The notes: generated by a model from the letters alone, not told the origin. Shown: positions 6,800-14,321, counted from the stretch's first letter. The stretch is DNA of 22,555 nucleotides from DASQTB01 sp035642095 (GCA_035642095.1 DASQTB010000165.1:1-22555), one strand, 5' to 3'. Numbers and translations are program-made.

Positions 6800-7305
6800 T
6801 GGGGGACGACGAGCGGGAGTCCCAGCCCCTGGAGGGCGAAGAGAAGGAGAACATCCAGGCCGACCTGGAGGATCTACAGGCGATGCGGGGCGTCTTCGAG
6901 CCACAGGGAACCAAGGGCGTGGTTGTGGCCTGCCCCGACTGTGGAGAGGACCACTACTACGGCTGGGAGCTCCTCAAGGAGAGCCTGGAGCACATGTTGG
7001 CCACCGGCGAGCCGCGGATGCACGAGCCGGCGTTCGAGCCCCGGGAAGAGGACTACGTGCTGTGGGACTACGCCAAGGGGTACGTCGACGCTCTCGACGA
7101 CGCCGGCCTCGACGGGGCCGGTGCCGTCGACCTCCAGGTGTGCGCGTGGTGCCGGACACCGCTGGAAGCGCACTTCGGATACTGCCCCCGGTGCGGGCGG
7201 CAGACGGCGCCGGTCAGGCTCCTTCAAGAGCTGACGGCTCGGGGCCTCGACGAGCGGGAGGCACGGGCGCTTCTGGTTCGGGCCGGCTTCGAGCCCTTCC
7301 CCTAG
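6799..7305 (+). CDS. DUF5319-family protein with extra C-terminal zinc ribbon
   Basis: 168 residues from the ATG in TGATG. The block from about residue 17 to 95, with KENIQADLEDLQAMRGVFEP, CPDC (45-48) and EPRMHEPAFEPREEDY, matches the actinobacterial DUF5319 family as I remember it; its function is unknown. After it comes a four-cysteine zinc-ribbon (CAWC 115-118, CPRC 129-132). The end (LTARGLDEREARALLVRAGF) looks like a small helical, UBA-like hairpin. Typical DUF5319 proteins are about 120-135 residues, so this ribbon tail appears to be an addition. A longer reading from 6721 would overlap the deacetylase and is rejected. The gene is translationally coupled to the deacetylase and transcribed from its promoter. 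Confidence 0.85.
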   Translation: MGDDERESQPLEGEEKENIQADLEDLQAMRGVFEPQGTKGVVVACPDCGEDHYYGWELLKESLEHMLATGEPRMHEPAFEPREEDYVLWDYAKGYVDALDDAGLDGAGAVDLQVCAWCRTPLEAHFGYCPRCGRQTAPVRLLQELTARGLDEREARALLVRAGFEPFP

Positions 7306-7408
7306 GCGGACCTGCCCCCGGAGGTCATCAGCATGCCGGCGCCGACGGCGATCAGGAAGCCAGCCCAGGCCCGGCCAGGACCACGAAGTCGCCAGCTCGG
7401 TCGGTTGG

Positions 7409-7443
7409 GGCTCTGGGGGCGGCTCGCTTTACCGCCCCGAGCC
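7409..7443. terminator. Bidirectional hairpin between convergent DUF5319 and PspC genes
   Basis: GGCTC (7409-7413) and GAGCC (7439-7443) form the lower stem. After a two-base bulge, GGGGCGG (7416-7422) pairs with CCGCCCC (7432-7438) around a nine-base loop. The stem includes the PspC-gene stop codon (7431-7429). Its position suits termination in both directions. Confidence 0.6.
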
Positions 7444-7815
7444 TCGGAACACGATGCCGATTCCGATGGCCACCAGCACCAACGGGCCGACGATTCGGTC
7501 GAACCACGGCACCAGCTGGTCGACCAGGAGGACGGACCCCAGAGCGATCAGCCCCACACCGACGTACATCCACAGGTCTCCCCGGGCCTCCGGTGCCGGA
7601 CCGAGGTCCTCGCCCTCCTGCTGCTCGGGGATGAGGATCACCGCCACGATGTACAGGAGGACGCCGAGCCCGCCGCTGACGGTCAGGATGACCAGGGCGA
7701 TCCGGAGCAGAACGGGATCGACCTGGAGGTAGCGGCCCAGGCCGCCGCACACGCCGGCGATGACGCGGTCATCGCGGCTGCGCCGGAGGAGTCGGGTGGC
7801 CGGGCGATCACTCAC
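7429..7815 (-). CDS. PspC-domain membrane protein
   Basis: 128 residues. The N-terminal half is a PspC domain (RDDRVIAGVCGGLGRYLQVD, then a membrane helix, ending ILIPEQ near residue 64). Two further membrane helices follow (about 82-101 and 106-123). PspC proteins belong to envelope-stress systems; in actinobacteria they occur alone or fused to histidine kinases. No PspA or two-component gene is visible here. The GTG start (7815-7813) has no ribosome site but lies six bases from a TAGCGT box, so leaderless initiation is inferred. The -10 box begins within the stop codon of the upstream glycoside hydrolase-like gene, the second such overlap in the window. The end is folded into the convergent terminator hairpin. 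Confidence 0.88.
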   Translation of the reverse strand: MSDRPATRLLRRSRDDRVIAGVCGGLGRYLQVDPVLLRIALVILTVSGGLGVLLYIVAVILIPEQQEGEDLGPAPEARGDLWMYVGVGLIALGSVLLVDQLVPWFDRIVGPLVLVAIGIGIVFRGSGR

Positions 7816-7827
7816 CCGGTCACGCTA
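7816..7827 (-). promoter_or_regulatory. Leaderless-type -10 promoter of the PspC gene
   Basis: On the minus strand TAGCGT (7827-7822) is followed by six bases and GTG 7815. The first three bases are the TAG stop codon of the upstream gene (7827-7825). Confidence 0.55.
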
Positions 7828-8697
7828 TCGCCAGGTGTTCAACCCGCGCCAGTCCTCGACTCCCGACGTGGCCACATCGTAGAGGCTGACCCCGATCCCG
7901 CCGCGGCGCTTCGTGGCGTCGACGAAGGCGGTCACCTCCCGGCGCCCGAGGTCGTGGGCGATCCCCCCGATGGCGTGGATCGCGGTTTCCGGGTCCCCCG
8001 TCCCCGCCCGGATCTGCTCGAAGTTGGCCTGCACCGCCCGTCGGGCGAGTTTCGGTCCCTGGCCCCGGCCGCCGAAGTAGATCATCGGCAGGAACGCGTC
8101 GTACACCCCGTTGAGGGCCCGATACGGGAACGGCCCGCCCCACTCGTAGAACCACGGCGGGGTGATGGCTCCGAGGGGATACCTCGCCCCGGCCGCTCGG
8201 CGGATCTTGCTGGAGAGCTCCACGATGCGGTGGTTGCGTTTCCCGACCGGATTCACGATCCGGGCCTCGATGTCGAGGGCGAATCCGTCGAAGGCCTGGC
8301 CGCCCGAGGTCCGGAAGTTCAGGGCCGCCCGGGCGTAGGAAAGATCCTGGTGGAGGTTGCTGAAGCCAGGCAGGTACCACGCCACCACCCGGATCCCGGC
8401 TCCGTGCGCCGCGTGGATGAAGCGCTCCATGTTCGGTGTGCGATGAAGCGGCTCCGGGCAGTTGTAGTTGCACGTCTCCACGTACAGGGTTCGGACGCGG
8501 AGCTGCGACAGTCCGGCCACGGTGGCCTCCGGGTTGTTCCACAGAGCGTCGTCGTAGATGTCGACCCACGCCGCCAGGCCCCGGAAGGGCGCGCGGTGAG
8601 GTTTCCGGGCACTGGCCGCGGGTGCCGGCGTGAGCAGGAGGCCGACCGCCAGGGCCAGAACCGTGTGCAGGATCCTCGAACCGATCGAGAGAGGCAT
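7825..8697 (-). CDS. Secreted putative glycoside hydrolase (TIM-barrel-like)
   Basis: 290 residues with a clear Sec signal peptide: short basic start, hydrophobic core HTVLALAVGLLLTPAPA and a likely signal peptidase site after ASA near residue 30. The mature part starts with GLAAWVDIYD and shows repeating strand ends: RVRTLYVET, GIRVVAWYLPGF, FDGFALDIEAR (near 138-148), DAFLPMIYFGG and GGIGVSLYD. This is the pattern of putative glycoside hydrolases with a beta/alpha barrel; the D and E of ALDIEAR are the best candidates for catalytic acids. No substrate can be assigned. On the minus strand TACAGT (8711-8706) lies eight bases from the ATG. An exported or surface role fits the neighbouring envelope-stress protein, but functional linkage is only inferred. 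Confidence 0.78.
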   Translation of the reverse strand: MPLSIGSRILHTVLALAVGLLLTPAPAASARKPHRAPFRGLAAWVDIYDDALWNNPEATVAGLSQLRVRTLYVETCNYNCPEPLHRTPNMERFIHAAHGAGIRVVAWYLPGFSNLHQDLSYARAALNFRTSGGQAFDGFALDIEARIVNPVGKRNHRIVELSSKIRRAAGARYPLGAITPPWFYEWGGPFPYRALNGVYDAFLPMIYFGGRGQGPKLARRAVQANFEQIRAGTGDPETAIHAIGGIAHDLGRREVTAFVDATKRRGGIGVSLYDVATSGVEDWRGLNTWR

Positions 8698-8711
8698 TGC
8701 CCGCCACTGTA
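8698..8711 (-). promoter_or_regulatory. -10 promoter candidate of the secreted hydrolase gene
   Basis: TACAGT on the minus strand (8711-8706) is eight bases before the ATG at 8697. That is close enough for a leaderless or near-leaderless transcript; no ribosome site is visible. Confidence 0.4.
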
Positions 8712-8803
8712 TCGGCTACGGGCCGGTCTGTCGGTGGAACGCGCTCGGGAGCCCTGGCCACCCCCGGAGCCGGTGGTGAACGAGTCGTACAGGCTGGTCC
8801 CGT

Positions 8804-11347
8804 TCACGCCTCCACTCGTTTCGCCGGTCGTTCCAGCACGCAGTCGGCCGGTGCCTTGTCCGGCCGGAGTCCCTTGAAGGATGGCGCCCGGAGCTTTCCC
8901 ACCCGGGTCATCTCCAGGAACTCCACCTCACAGACGAGCTCCGGCCGAGTCCATCGGGCCCCACGGATCTCGGCCAGCTCCGGATCCGCCACGGGGGGCT
9001 CGGAGGTCTCCAGTTCCCGGAGTCGCTGCATGAGGTCGTGCAAAACAGTGTCGGTAAACCCCGTGCCCACCTGGCCGATCCAGATCAGCTCGCCGTCACG
9101 GTAGGCGCCCAGGAGCAGGGCCCCGAACGTGGCTTCCCGCGACCCGGTCCCCTGGGTCCATCCCAGGATCAGGCAGTCCTGGTAGTTGGTGGCCTTGATC
9201 TTGCGCCAGTCCTTGGTGCGCCGGCCGGGAACGTAGGGGCTCCCCCGTCGCTTGGCCAGGACACCCTCGAACCCCAGCTCCTTGGCCAGGTCGAAGAACC
9301 CCTCGCCGTCCTGCTCCGCGATCACGGTGAGGCGCATCGGCCCGGTCTCGGTGACGATCTCCTCCAGCGCTTCTCGCCGCTGTTCCAGGGGCTCGTGGGT
9401 GAGATCCCTCCCGTCGAGCCAGAGCAGGTCGAAGGCGAACAGCACGACCGGGATCTTCCGACGGGCCTTCTCGATGTCCTTCGGGGCGTGCAGGTTCATC
9501 CGCTGCTGGAGCATCTCGAACGACGGCCGGCCGTCCGGGCCCGCCGCCACGATCTCTCCGTCGATGACGGCCTGGAGGGCGTTGACGAACCGGGCCAGGT
9601 TCTCCAGCTCGGGGTAACGCTCGGTCTGGTCTCGTCCGGTTCGGGATAGCAGCTGGGTGCCGTCGGTCCCCACGTACGCCAGTGTTCGGATCCCGTCCAG
9701 CTTCGGCTCGAACCGCCACCCCGGATGGTCGAAGGGGTCGTACCCTCCTTCGGCCAGCATCGGGAGCAACGCCGGCGGCGGCGGGGGCTGGAGGGCGGCC
9801 GAGGTCTTCGACAGGAAAACCAGCCAGTCGGTCCTCGTCTTCACCAAATGGTACTCGCCCCGATGGCGTGATCCCTCCATGCGGAAGGAGACCTTGTCGT
9901 CCTTCCACTCGAGGGCCTCGTACCGGCCCCGGTCAAAGATTCTTACCTCGCCGGCGCCGTATTCGCCTTCCGGGATCCATCCCTCAAAGCTCGCGTACTC
10001 GACCGGGTGATCCTCGGTGTGGACGGCCAGTCGTTTGTCGCCTGGAACGAGCGGCAGCCCCCGGGGGACGGCCCAGGACACCATGACCCCGTCGCGCTCC
10101 AGACGGAGGTCGTAGTGCAAGCGGGTGGCATCGTGCTTCTGGATCACGAAGAGCTCGTCGGAGCCGGGTTTCACCTCCGGCGGGGGCTCGGGGGTCACGC
10201 CGAACGTCCGCTTCCGCTCGTACTCGGCCAGCTTCTCCTCATCGGCCGGCTCCGGCCCGTTCGAGGTCCGGGCCGAGGGTCGAGTTCGCGGGCTCGGCGA
10301 GGGGGCGGGTCGTTCGGAAGACTGGATGCCCGACACCGGCCGAGGATCGGCCAAGTCGATGCCCAGCGCGGCGAAGGCGGGGCGGGGATCGGCCGCGGTG
10401 GTGAGCATCCCGTCGAAGAGATCGCCGACCTCGGCGAAGCGTTCATGGACGTTTACCATCGTGAAGTCCTGGGGCCGCACGTCTCCGGCTTCGACCTCCT
10501 CCCACGACAAAGGTGTGGAGACCGTCGCCCCCCGCTCGGGGCGAACGCAATACACGGCCGAGATGTTCGCCCCGCGGCGGTTCATGTTGTGGTCGATGAA
10601 GACCTTGTCGCCGCGCTTCCTGACCTGATACTCCATGGTCACGCGATCGGGATCCACCCCCCGGACCGCCTGCCCGATCGCTCCGACGAACGCCCTGACC
10701 TCATCGTGCGTCGGTCGCGGATCCACCCCGACGTAGATCTGGACCCCGGTGGCTCCAGAGGTCTTGGCGTACGCCGGCAAACCCAGGTGGTCGAGGGCCA
10801 CGTGGATGTGACGCGCGACAGCGAGGACGTCCTCGAAGCTGGCCTGACCCATCGGGTCCAGGTCGAAGAACAGGTAGTCGGGGTTGTCGATCGAGTCGCA
10901 CCGGGCGTGGAGGGGATGGAACTCGATCGCCCCGGTGCTGACCACGAACAGGAGGTCGGCTGGTTCGTTGGCCACCAGGAAGTCGTTGAAGCCCATCCTG
11001 GCCTCGTCGTCCTCGCTCTCCACGCGGCAGCGAGGTATCCAGTCGGGGGTGTGTGCCGGCGCGTTCTTCTCGTAGAAGTAGGGGCCCTCGATCCCGTCGG
11101 GCATCCGCTTGCGAGTCAGAGGACGGCCCCGGAGGTACGGCAAGATCAGGTCGCGGACGTTCCAGTAGTAGGCCAGGAGGTCGCCCTTGGTGTACCCCTC
11201 CTCCGGCCAGAACACCTTGTCCAGGTTCGTCAGCCTCAGCCGCCGCCCAGCCACCTCCATCCACCAGTGCTCCCCGTCCCGCTCGGCGGGCAGGGGCTCC
11301 GGGACGTCGATGGTGAACGCGGGCCCGCGTCCCCGCTTCCGAGGCAT
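8804..11347 (-). CDS. ligD: ATP-dependent DNA ligase D, multidomain end-joining enzyme (POL-PE-LIG)
   Basis: 847 residues from the preferred start. Domains are in the mycobacterial order. The polymerase/primase domain (about 15-300) has FFDLDP with D162 and D164 and a later IDHN acid (D252). The 3'-phosphoesterase domain (about 397-515) has H405, LHYDLR (H411, D413, R415) and HTEDHP (H443). The ligase domain (about 530-845) has the nucleotidyl lysine K549 in EPKLDGIR. LigD fills, trims and seals double-strand breaks held by Ku. The Pro/Ser-rich stretch between POL and PE is a linker. An upstream ATG (11395) would add 16 residues, but ATG 11347 lies six bases after a TACCCT box, so the shorter protein is favoured. 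It is divergent from ku, its obligate partner. Confidence 0.96.
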   Translation of the reverse strand: MPRKRGRGPAFTIDVPEPLPAERDGEHWWMEVAGRRLRLTNLDKVFWPEEGYTKGDLLAYYWNVRDLILPYLRGRPLTRKRMPDGIEGPYFYEKNAPAHTPDWIPRCRVESEDDEARMGFNDFLVANEPADLLFVVSTGAIEFHPLHARCDSIDNPDYLFFDLDPMGQASFEDVLAVARHIHVALDHLGLPAYAKTSGATGVQIYVGVDPRPTHDEVRAFVGAIGQAVRGVDPDRVTMEYQVRKRGDKVFIDHNMNRRGANISAVYCVRPERGATVSTPLSWEEVEAGDVRPQDFTMVNVHERFAEVGDLFDGMLTTAADPRPAFAALGIDLADPRPVSGIQSSERPAPSPSPRTRPSARTSNGPEPADEEKLAEYERKRTFGVTPEPPPEVKPGSDELFVIQKHDATRLHYDLRLERDGVMVSWAVPRGLPLVPGDKRLAVHTEDHPVEYASFEGWIPEGEYGAGEVRIFDRGRYEALEWKDDKVSFRMEGSRHRGEYHLVKTRTDWLVFLSKTSAALQPPPPPALLPMLAEGGYDPFDHPGWRFEPKLDGIRTLAYVGTDGTQLLSRTGRDQTERYPELENLARFVNALQAVIDGEIVAAGPDGRPSFEMLQQRMNLHAPKDIEKARRKIPVVLFAFDLLWLDGRDLTHEPLEQRREALEEIVTETGPMRLTVIAEQDGEGFFDLAKELGFEGVLAKRRGSPYVPGRRTKDWRKIKATNYQDCLILGWTQGTGSREATFGALLLGAYRDGELIWIGQVGTGFTDTVLHDLMQRLRELETSEPPVADPELAEIRGARWTRPELVCEVEFLEMTRVGKLRAPSFKGLRPDKAPADCVLERPAKRVEA

Positions 11348-11359
11348 GCTGGGAGGGTA
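11348..11359 (-). promoter_or_regulatory. Leaderless-type -10 promoter of ligD
   Basis: On the minus strand TACCCT (11359-11354) is followed by six bases and ATG 11347. The geometry decides the ligD start: transcripts from here would not contain the upstream ATG at 11395. Confidence 0.6.
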
Positions 11360-11390
11360 CTGATATCCGAGGAGCGGGGGCTCGCAGCGA

Positions 11391-11420
11391 TACAATCGAC
11401 CTCCCTACACGTGAAGGAGA
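11391..11420 (+). promoter_or_regulatory. ku promoter (-10 TACAAT) and ribosome binding site
   Basis: TACAAT at 11391-11396 is the best -10 match in the window. GAAGGAGA at 11413-11420 precedes ATG 11425 by four bases. Unlike ligD, ku therefore has a short leader with a ribosome site. The two promoters lie back to back in a 77-base gap. Confidence 0.6.
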
Positions 11421-11424
11421 TCCG

Positions 11425-12240
11425 ATGAAGACCATGTGGCGAGGGGCCATCTCGTTCGGCCTGGTGTCGATCCCGGTGCGGGTGTACACGGCTACCGAGG
11501 AGAAGACCCTCCGGTTCAACCAGCTCCACGAGAAGGACCACGGCCGGATCAAGTACCAGCGTGTGTGCTCGAAGGACGGCGAGGAGGTGCCGTACGACGA
11601 GATCGTGAAGGGGTACGAGTACGAGAAGGACAGGTACGTGATCCTCACCGACGAGGACTTCGAGGCCGTCCCGGTGGAATCGACGCGGACGATCGATATC
11701 GCCCAATTCGTCGAGCGCAGCCAGATCGATCCGATCTACTACAAGAAGACGTACTACCTGGGGCCCGAGGAGGCCGGCGTGAAGGCCTACCAGCTCCTCC
11801 GGGACAGCCTCCGGGAGGGCGACAAGGTCGGCGTGGCCAAGGTGTCCTTCCGCGACAAGGAGCACCTGGCCGCGGTCCGTCTGAAGGACGAGGTCCTGGT
11901 CCTGGACACGATGTTCTGGCCGGACGAGATCCGCGAGTCCGAAGAGGTTCCGGGGTTGGACAAGGAGGCCAAGGTCTCCGACCGCGAACTGCAGATGGCC
12001 GAGAGCCTGATCGCGAACCTCACCGAGGACTGGAACCCCGAGGGGTACACCGACGAGTACCGGGAGGCCCTCCTGGAGATCGTGGAGAAGAAGGTGGCCG
12101 GCGAGGAGATCGAGGTCATCGAGGCGCCGGAGCCGACAAAGGTCGTGGACCTGATGGAAGCGCTCAAGGCCAGCGTCCAGCAGACGAAGAAGGCCCCAGC
12201 CAAGAAGACCGGCGGGCGCAAGAAGGCCGCCGCGTCCTGA
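11425..12240 (+). CDS. ku: Ku protein, DNA end-binding factor of non-homologous end joining
   Basis: 271 residues. The start MKTMWRGAISFGLVSIPVRV is the family hallmark, followed by a Cys-containing KYQRVCSKDGEEV segment, the ring/beta-barrel core (FVERSQIDPIYYKKTYYLGP) and KEAKVSDRELQMAESLI. Bacterial Ku is a homodimer that threads onto broken ends and recruits LigD. After about residue 245 the tail is Lys/Ala-rich (KKAPAKKTGGRKKAAAS), as in many actinobacterial Ku proteins where such tails add DNA contacts and affect sliding. Length is ordinary for the family. It is divergent from ligD and followed seven bases later by a STAS-domain gene. Confidence 0.97.
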   Translation: MKTMWRGAISFGLVSIPVRVYTATEEKTLRFNQLHEKDHGRIKYQRVCSKDGEEVPYDEIVKGYEYEKDRYVILTDEDFEAVPVESTRTIDIAQFVERSQIDPIYYKKTYYLGPEEAGVKAYQLLRDSLREGDKVGVAKVSFRDKEHLAAVRLKDEVLVLDTMFWPDEIRESEEVPGLDKEAKVSDRELQMAESLIANLTEDWNPEGYTDEYREALLEIVEKKVAGEEIEVIEAPEPTKVVDLMEALKASVQQTKKAPAKKTGGRKKAAAS

Positions 12241-12247
12241 GGGCTCG

Positions 12248-12565
12248 GTGCCCGAGGAGCCGTTCGCCATCGAGGAGCTCGACGAGCGGTCGTTCCGGCT
12301 GAGCGGTTCACTGGACGTCCCGACCGGCGGGATGCTCACCGAGCTCCTGGACATGCTGTCTCGATCGGAGGGCGACATCACCCTGGACATGTCCGGGGTG
12401 ACCTTCATGGACAGCGGCGGGCTCCGGGCTCTGATCCAGGCCTGCATGGACCTGGGGGCCAAGGGCGACCTGCGGGTGGTGAACCCCAGCGGCCAGGTTC
12501 GCCACCTTCTCGGGCTGACCAAGGTCGAGGGCGGCTGCCCCAACCTCCGGGTCGTCGAGGCGTAG
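12248..12565 (+). CDS. STAS-domain protein, anti-sigma factor antagonist-like
   Basis: 105 residues spanning one STAS domain. The phosphorylatable serine motif VTFMDSGGLRAL is present, with S56 in the position that anti-sigma kinases modify in SpoIIAA/RsbV-type proteins. Unphosphorylated antagonists bind the anti-sigma kinase and free a sigma factor. No kinase, phosphatase or sigma gene lies in the window, so the partner is elsewhere. The GTG start is seven bases after the ku stop, which points to one transcript; GAGGG just before it could serve as a weak ribosome site. Linkage with ku hints at stress-controlled end joining, but this is inference from spacing only. Confidence 0.85.
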   Translation: MPEEPFAIEELDERSFRLSGSLDVPTGGMLTELLDMLSRSEGDITLDMSGVTFMDSGGLRALIQACMDLGAKGDLRVVNPSGQVRHLLGLTKVEGGCPNLRVVEA

Positions 12566-12600
12566 CCGTCGTCAGCCACAGCGCCGCGACCACGTCACGT

Positions 12601-12638
12601 TTTACCGCCCCGTAACAGCCTCGAAATCGGCGTGAAAC
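12601..12638 (+). promoter_or_regulatory. GlnR-like operator upstream of amt
   Basis: Four pentamers repeat at exact 11-base steps: TTTAC (12601), GTAAC (12612), GAAAT (12623) and GAAAC (12634), each separated by six bases. The actinobacterial GlnR box is described as alternating GTnAC and GAAAC half-sites spaced by six bases in front of amt and other nitrogen genes. The order here is a-a-b-b-like rather than strictly alternating, and the outer sites are imperfect. A weak -10 candidate, TACAAA (12649-12654), follows, consistent with an activated promoter. Confidence 0.6.
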
Positions 12639-12669
12639 GTCGGCCCCCTACAAACAGGTGACCGCGCAG

Positions 12670-12682
12670 ACGGAGGTGACCG
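12670..12682 (+). promoter_or_regulatory. Ribosome binding site of amt
   Basis: A GGAGGTGA stretch lies four bases before ATG 12684. It is one of the strongest ribosome sites in the window and fixes the amt start. Confidence 0.6.
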
Positions 12683-12683
12683 C

Positions 12684-13973
12684 ATGGACGAGATCTCGGC
12701 CGGCGACACCGCGTGGGTGCTCGCCTCGGCGGCGCTGGTGATGTTCATGACGCCGGGCCTGGCGCTGTTCTACGGGGGCCTGGTCCGAACGAAGAACGTG
12801 CTCGGCACGATCATGCAATCGTTCTTCGCCCTGGGACTCGTGTCCGTGCTCTGGGTCCTGGTCGGCTACACCCTGGCCTTCGGACCGGACGTGGGGGGCG
12901 TCATCGGCGGGCTTGAATTCCTGGGCTTCCGCGGGGTGGGTCAGGCACCGAGCCCGGACTTCGCGCCGACCATCCCCCACCTGGCCTTCGCCATGTACCA
13001 GATGATGTTCGCCGTCATCACTCCGGCCCTGATCAGCGGAGCGGTCGCCGAGCGGATGCGATTCTCGGGCTACGCCCTGTTCCTGGCGCTGTGGTCCCTG
13101 ATGGTGTACTCGCCTCTGGCCCATTGGGTGTGGGGCGGCGGATGGCTTGGGACCCTGGGCGCGCTCGACTTCGCCGGCGGAACCGTGGTCCACATCAGCG
13201 CGGGCGCGGCGGCCCTGGCGGCCATCGTGTACCTGGGACGGCGGCGCGGGTACGGAAGCGAGGCCTTCGTCCCGCACAACGTGCCGATGGTCATCACCGG
13301 CGCGGCGATCCTGTGGTTCGGCTGGTTCGGGTTCAACGCCGGGTCCGCCCTGGGGGCGAACGGCGTGGCCGCCTCGGCGTTCGCCTCCACCCACGTGGCC
13401 ACGGCGGCGGCGGTGATCGGATGGCTGATCCCCGAGACCATCAGACATCGGAAGCCGACGACGATCGGCGCAGCCACCGGAGCCGTGGCCGGCCTGGTGG
13501 CCATCACCCCGGCGGCGGGATTCGTCGAGCCGGGGCCGGCCATCCTGATCGGCTTCCTGGCCGGGGCGGTGTGCTTCGCCGTGGTCGATCTCAAGCCCCG
13601 GATCGGCTACGACGATTCCCTCGACGTGGTGGGAGTGCACCTGGTGGGCGGCATCGTCGGCGCCCTCCTGACCGGCATCCTGGCCAGCGCGGCGGTGAAC
13701 GGGTTCGACGGCGGAGTGAGCCAGCTCGGGAAGCAGGCGGTGGCGGTGACGGCCACGCTGGGGTTCTCGTTCCTGGCCACGCTGGCGATCCTGAAGGTGG
13801 TCGACACGGTCGTCGGGCTGCGGGTCACCGAGGAAGAGGAGATCACCGGGCTCGACCTGTCGCAGCACTCCGAGGTGGGGTATACGCTCGCCGAACGGGG
13901 CGGCTCGCTCGCTCCGCGGTCGGTCACGGTGCCCGAGGTCTCGAGGGAGCCGGTGAAGGGAGAGGCGCGATGA
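12684..13973 (+). CDS. amt: Ammonium transporter, Amt/Mep family
   Basis: 429 residues, about 11 membrane helices, no separate signal peptide. The family signature around LDFAGGTVVHISAG carries the conserved aspartate D162 and first pore histidine H170; the second pore histidine is H319 (VGVHLVGG). AFAMYQMMFAVITPALISGAVAERM (from about residue 101) is the conserved helix 3-4 region. Amt trimers conduct ammonium/ammonia into the cell and are blocked by PII proteins inserting their T-loop into the pore. The cytoplasmic tail (from about residue 375, EEEEITGLDLSQHSEVGYT) contains the conserved tail motif that contacts PII. The gene leads the operon amt-glnB-glnD-hydrolase behind the GlnR-like box and overlaps glnB as ATGA. 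Confidence 0.97.
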   Translation: MDEISAGDTAWVLASAALVMFMTPGLALFYGGLVRTKNVLGTIMQSFFALGLVSVLWVLVGYTLAFGPDVGGVIGGLEFLGFRGVGQAPSPDFAPTIPHLAFAMYQMMFAVITPALISGAVAERMRFSGYALFLALWSLMVYSPLAHWVWGGGWLGTLGALDFAGGTVVHISAGAAALAAIVYLGRRRGYGSEAFVPHNVPMVITGAAILWFGWFGFNAGSALGANGVAASAFASTHVATAAAVIGWLIPETIRHRKPTTIGAATGAVAGLVAITPAAGFVEPGPAILIGFLAGAVCFAVVDLKPRIGYDDSLDVVGVHLVGGIVGALLTGILASAAVNGFDGGVSQLGKQAVAVTATLGFSFLATLAILKVVDTVVGLRVTEEEEITGLDLSQHSEVGYTLAERGGSLAPRSVTVPEVSREPVKGEAR

Positions 13974-14308
13974 AGATCGTCACCGCCATCGTCAAGCCGT
14001 TCAAGCTCGACGAGGTCAAGGAGGCCCTGCGAGCCGTCGGCGTCAACGGGCTCACCGCGACGGAGGTCCAGGGCTTCGGGCGGCAGCGGGGCCACACCGA
14101 GGTTTACCGCGGCGCCGAGTACCAGGTGGACTTCGTGCCCAAAGTGAAGGTCGAGGTCCTGTGCGACGACGGGGACGTGCAGGGGGTCGTGGACGCGATC
14201 CTCAAGGCCGCCCGGACCGGCAAGATCGGCGACGGCAAGATCATGGTCCTTCCCGCCGACCAGGTGTGGCGGATCCGGACCGGCGAGATGGGGCCCGACG
14301 CGATCTGA
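13970..14308 (+). CDS. glnB: PII nitrogen regulatory protein (GlnB/GlnK)
   Basis: 112 residues, full family length. The start MKIVTAIVKPFKLDEVKEAL is canonical. The T-loop (about 37-55, RQRGHTEVYRGAEY) keeps Y51, the site uridylylated in proteobacteria and adenylylated in studied actinobacteria; Y46 is also present. The B-loop TGKIGDGKI (near 83-91) binds ATP/ADP and 2-oxoglutarate. PII reads energy and carbon/nitrogen status and gates Amt. The ATG overlaps the amt stop (ATGA) and the modifying enzyme gene glnD follows 13 bases after the stop, so sensor, target and modifier are on one transcript. By position next to amt it would usually be called glnK; sequence does not separate the two names. 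Confidence 0.97.
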   Translation: MKIVTAIVKPFKLDEVKEALRAVGVNGLTATEVQGFGRQRGHTEVYRGAEYQVDFVPKVKVEVLCDDGDVQGVVDAILKAARTGKIGDGKIMVLPADQVWRIRTGEMGPDAI

Positions 14309-14321
14309 GGCCCGCGCCGGG

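Noticed and set aside
7333..8877. Long plus-strand frame over the PspC and secreted hydrolase genes
   Set aside because: It lacks domains and has shadow-type composition (runs of His, Asp, Pro, Arg). The minus strand holds two recognisable proteins with signal peptide, membrane helices and a promoter.
10007..11428. 473-codon plus-strand frame opposite ligD
   Set aside because: Antisense shadow; LigD has all three domains with catalytic residues on the minus strand.
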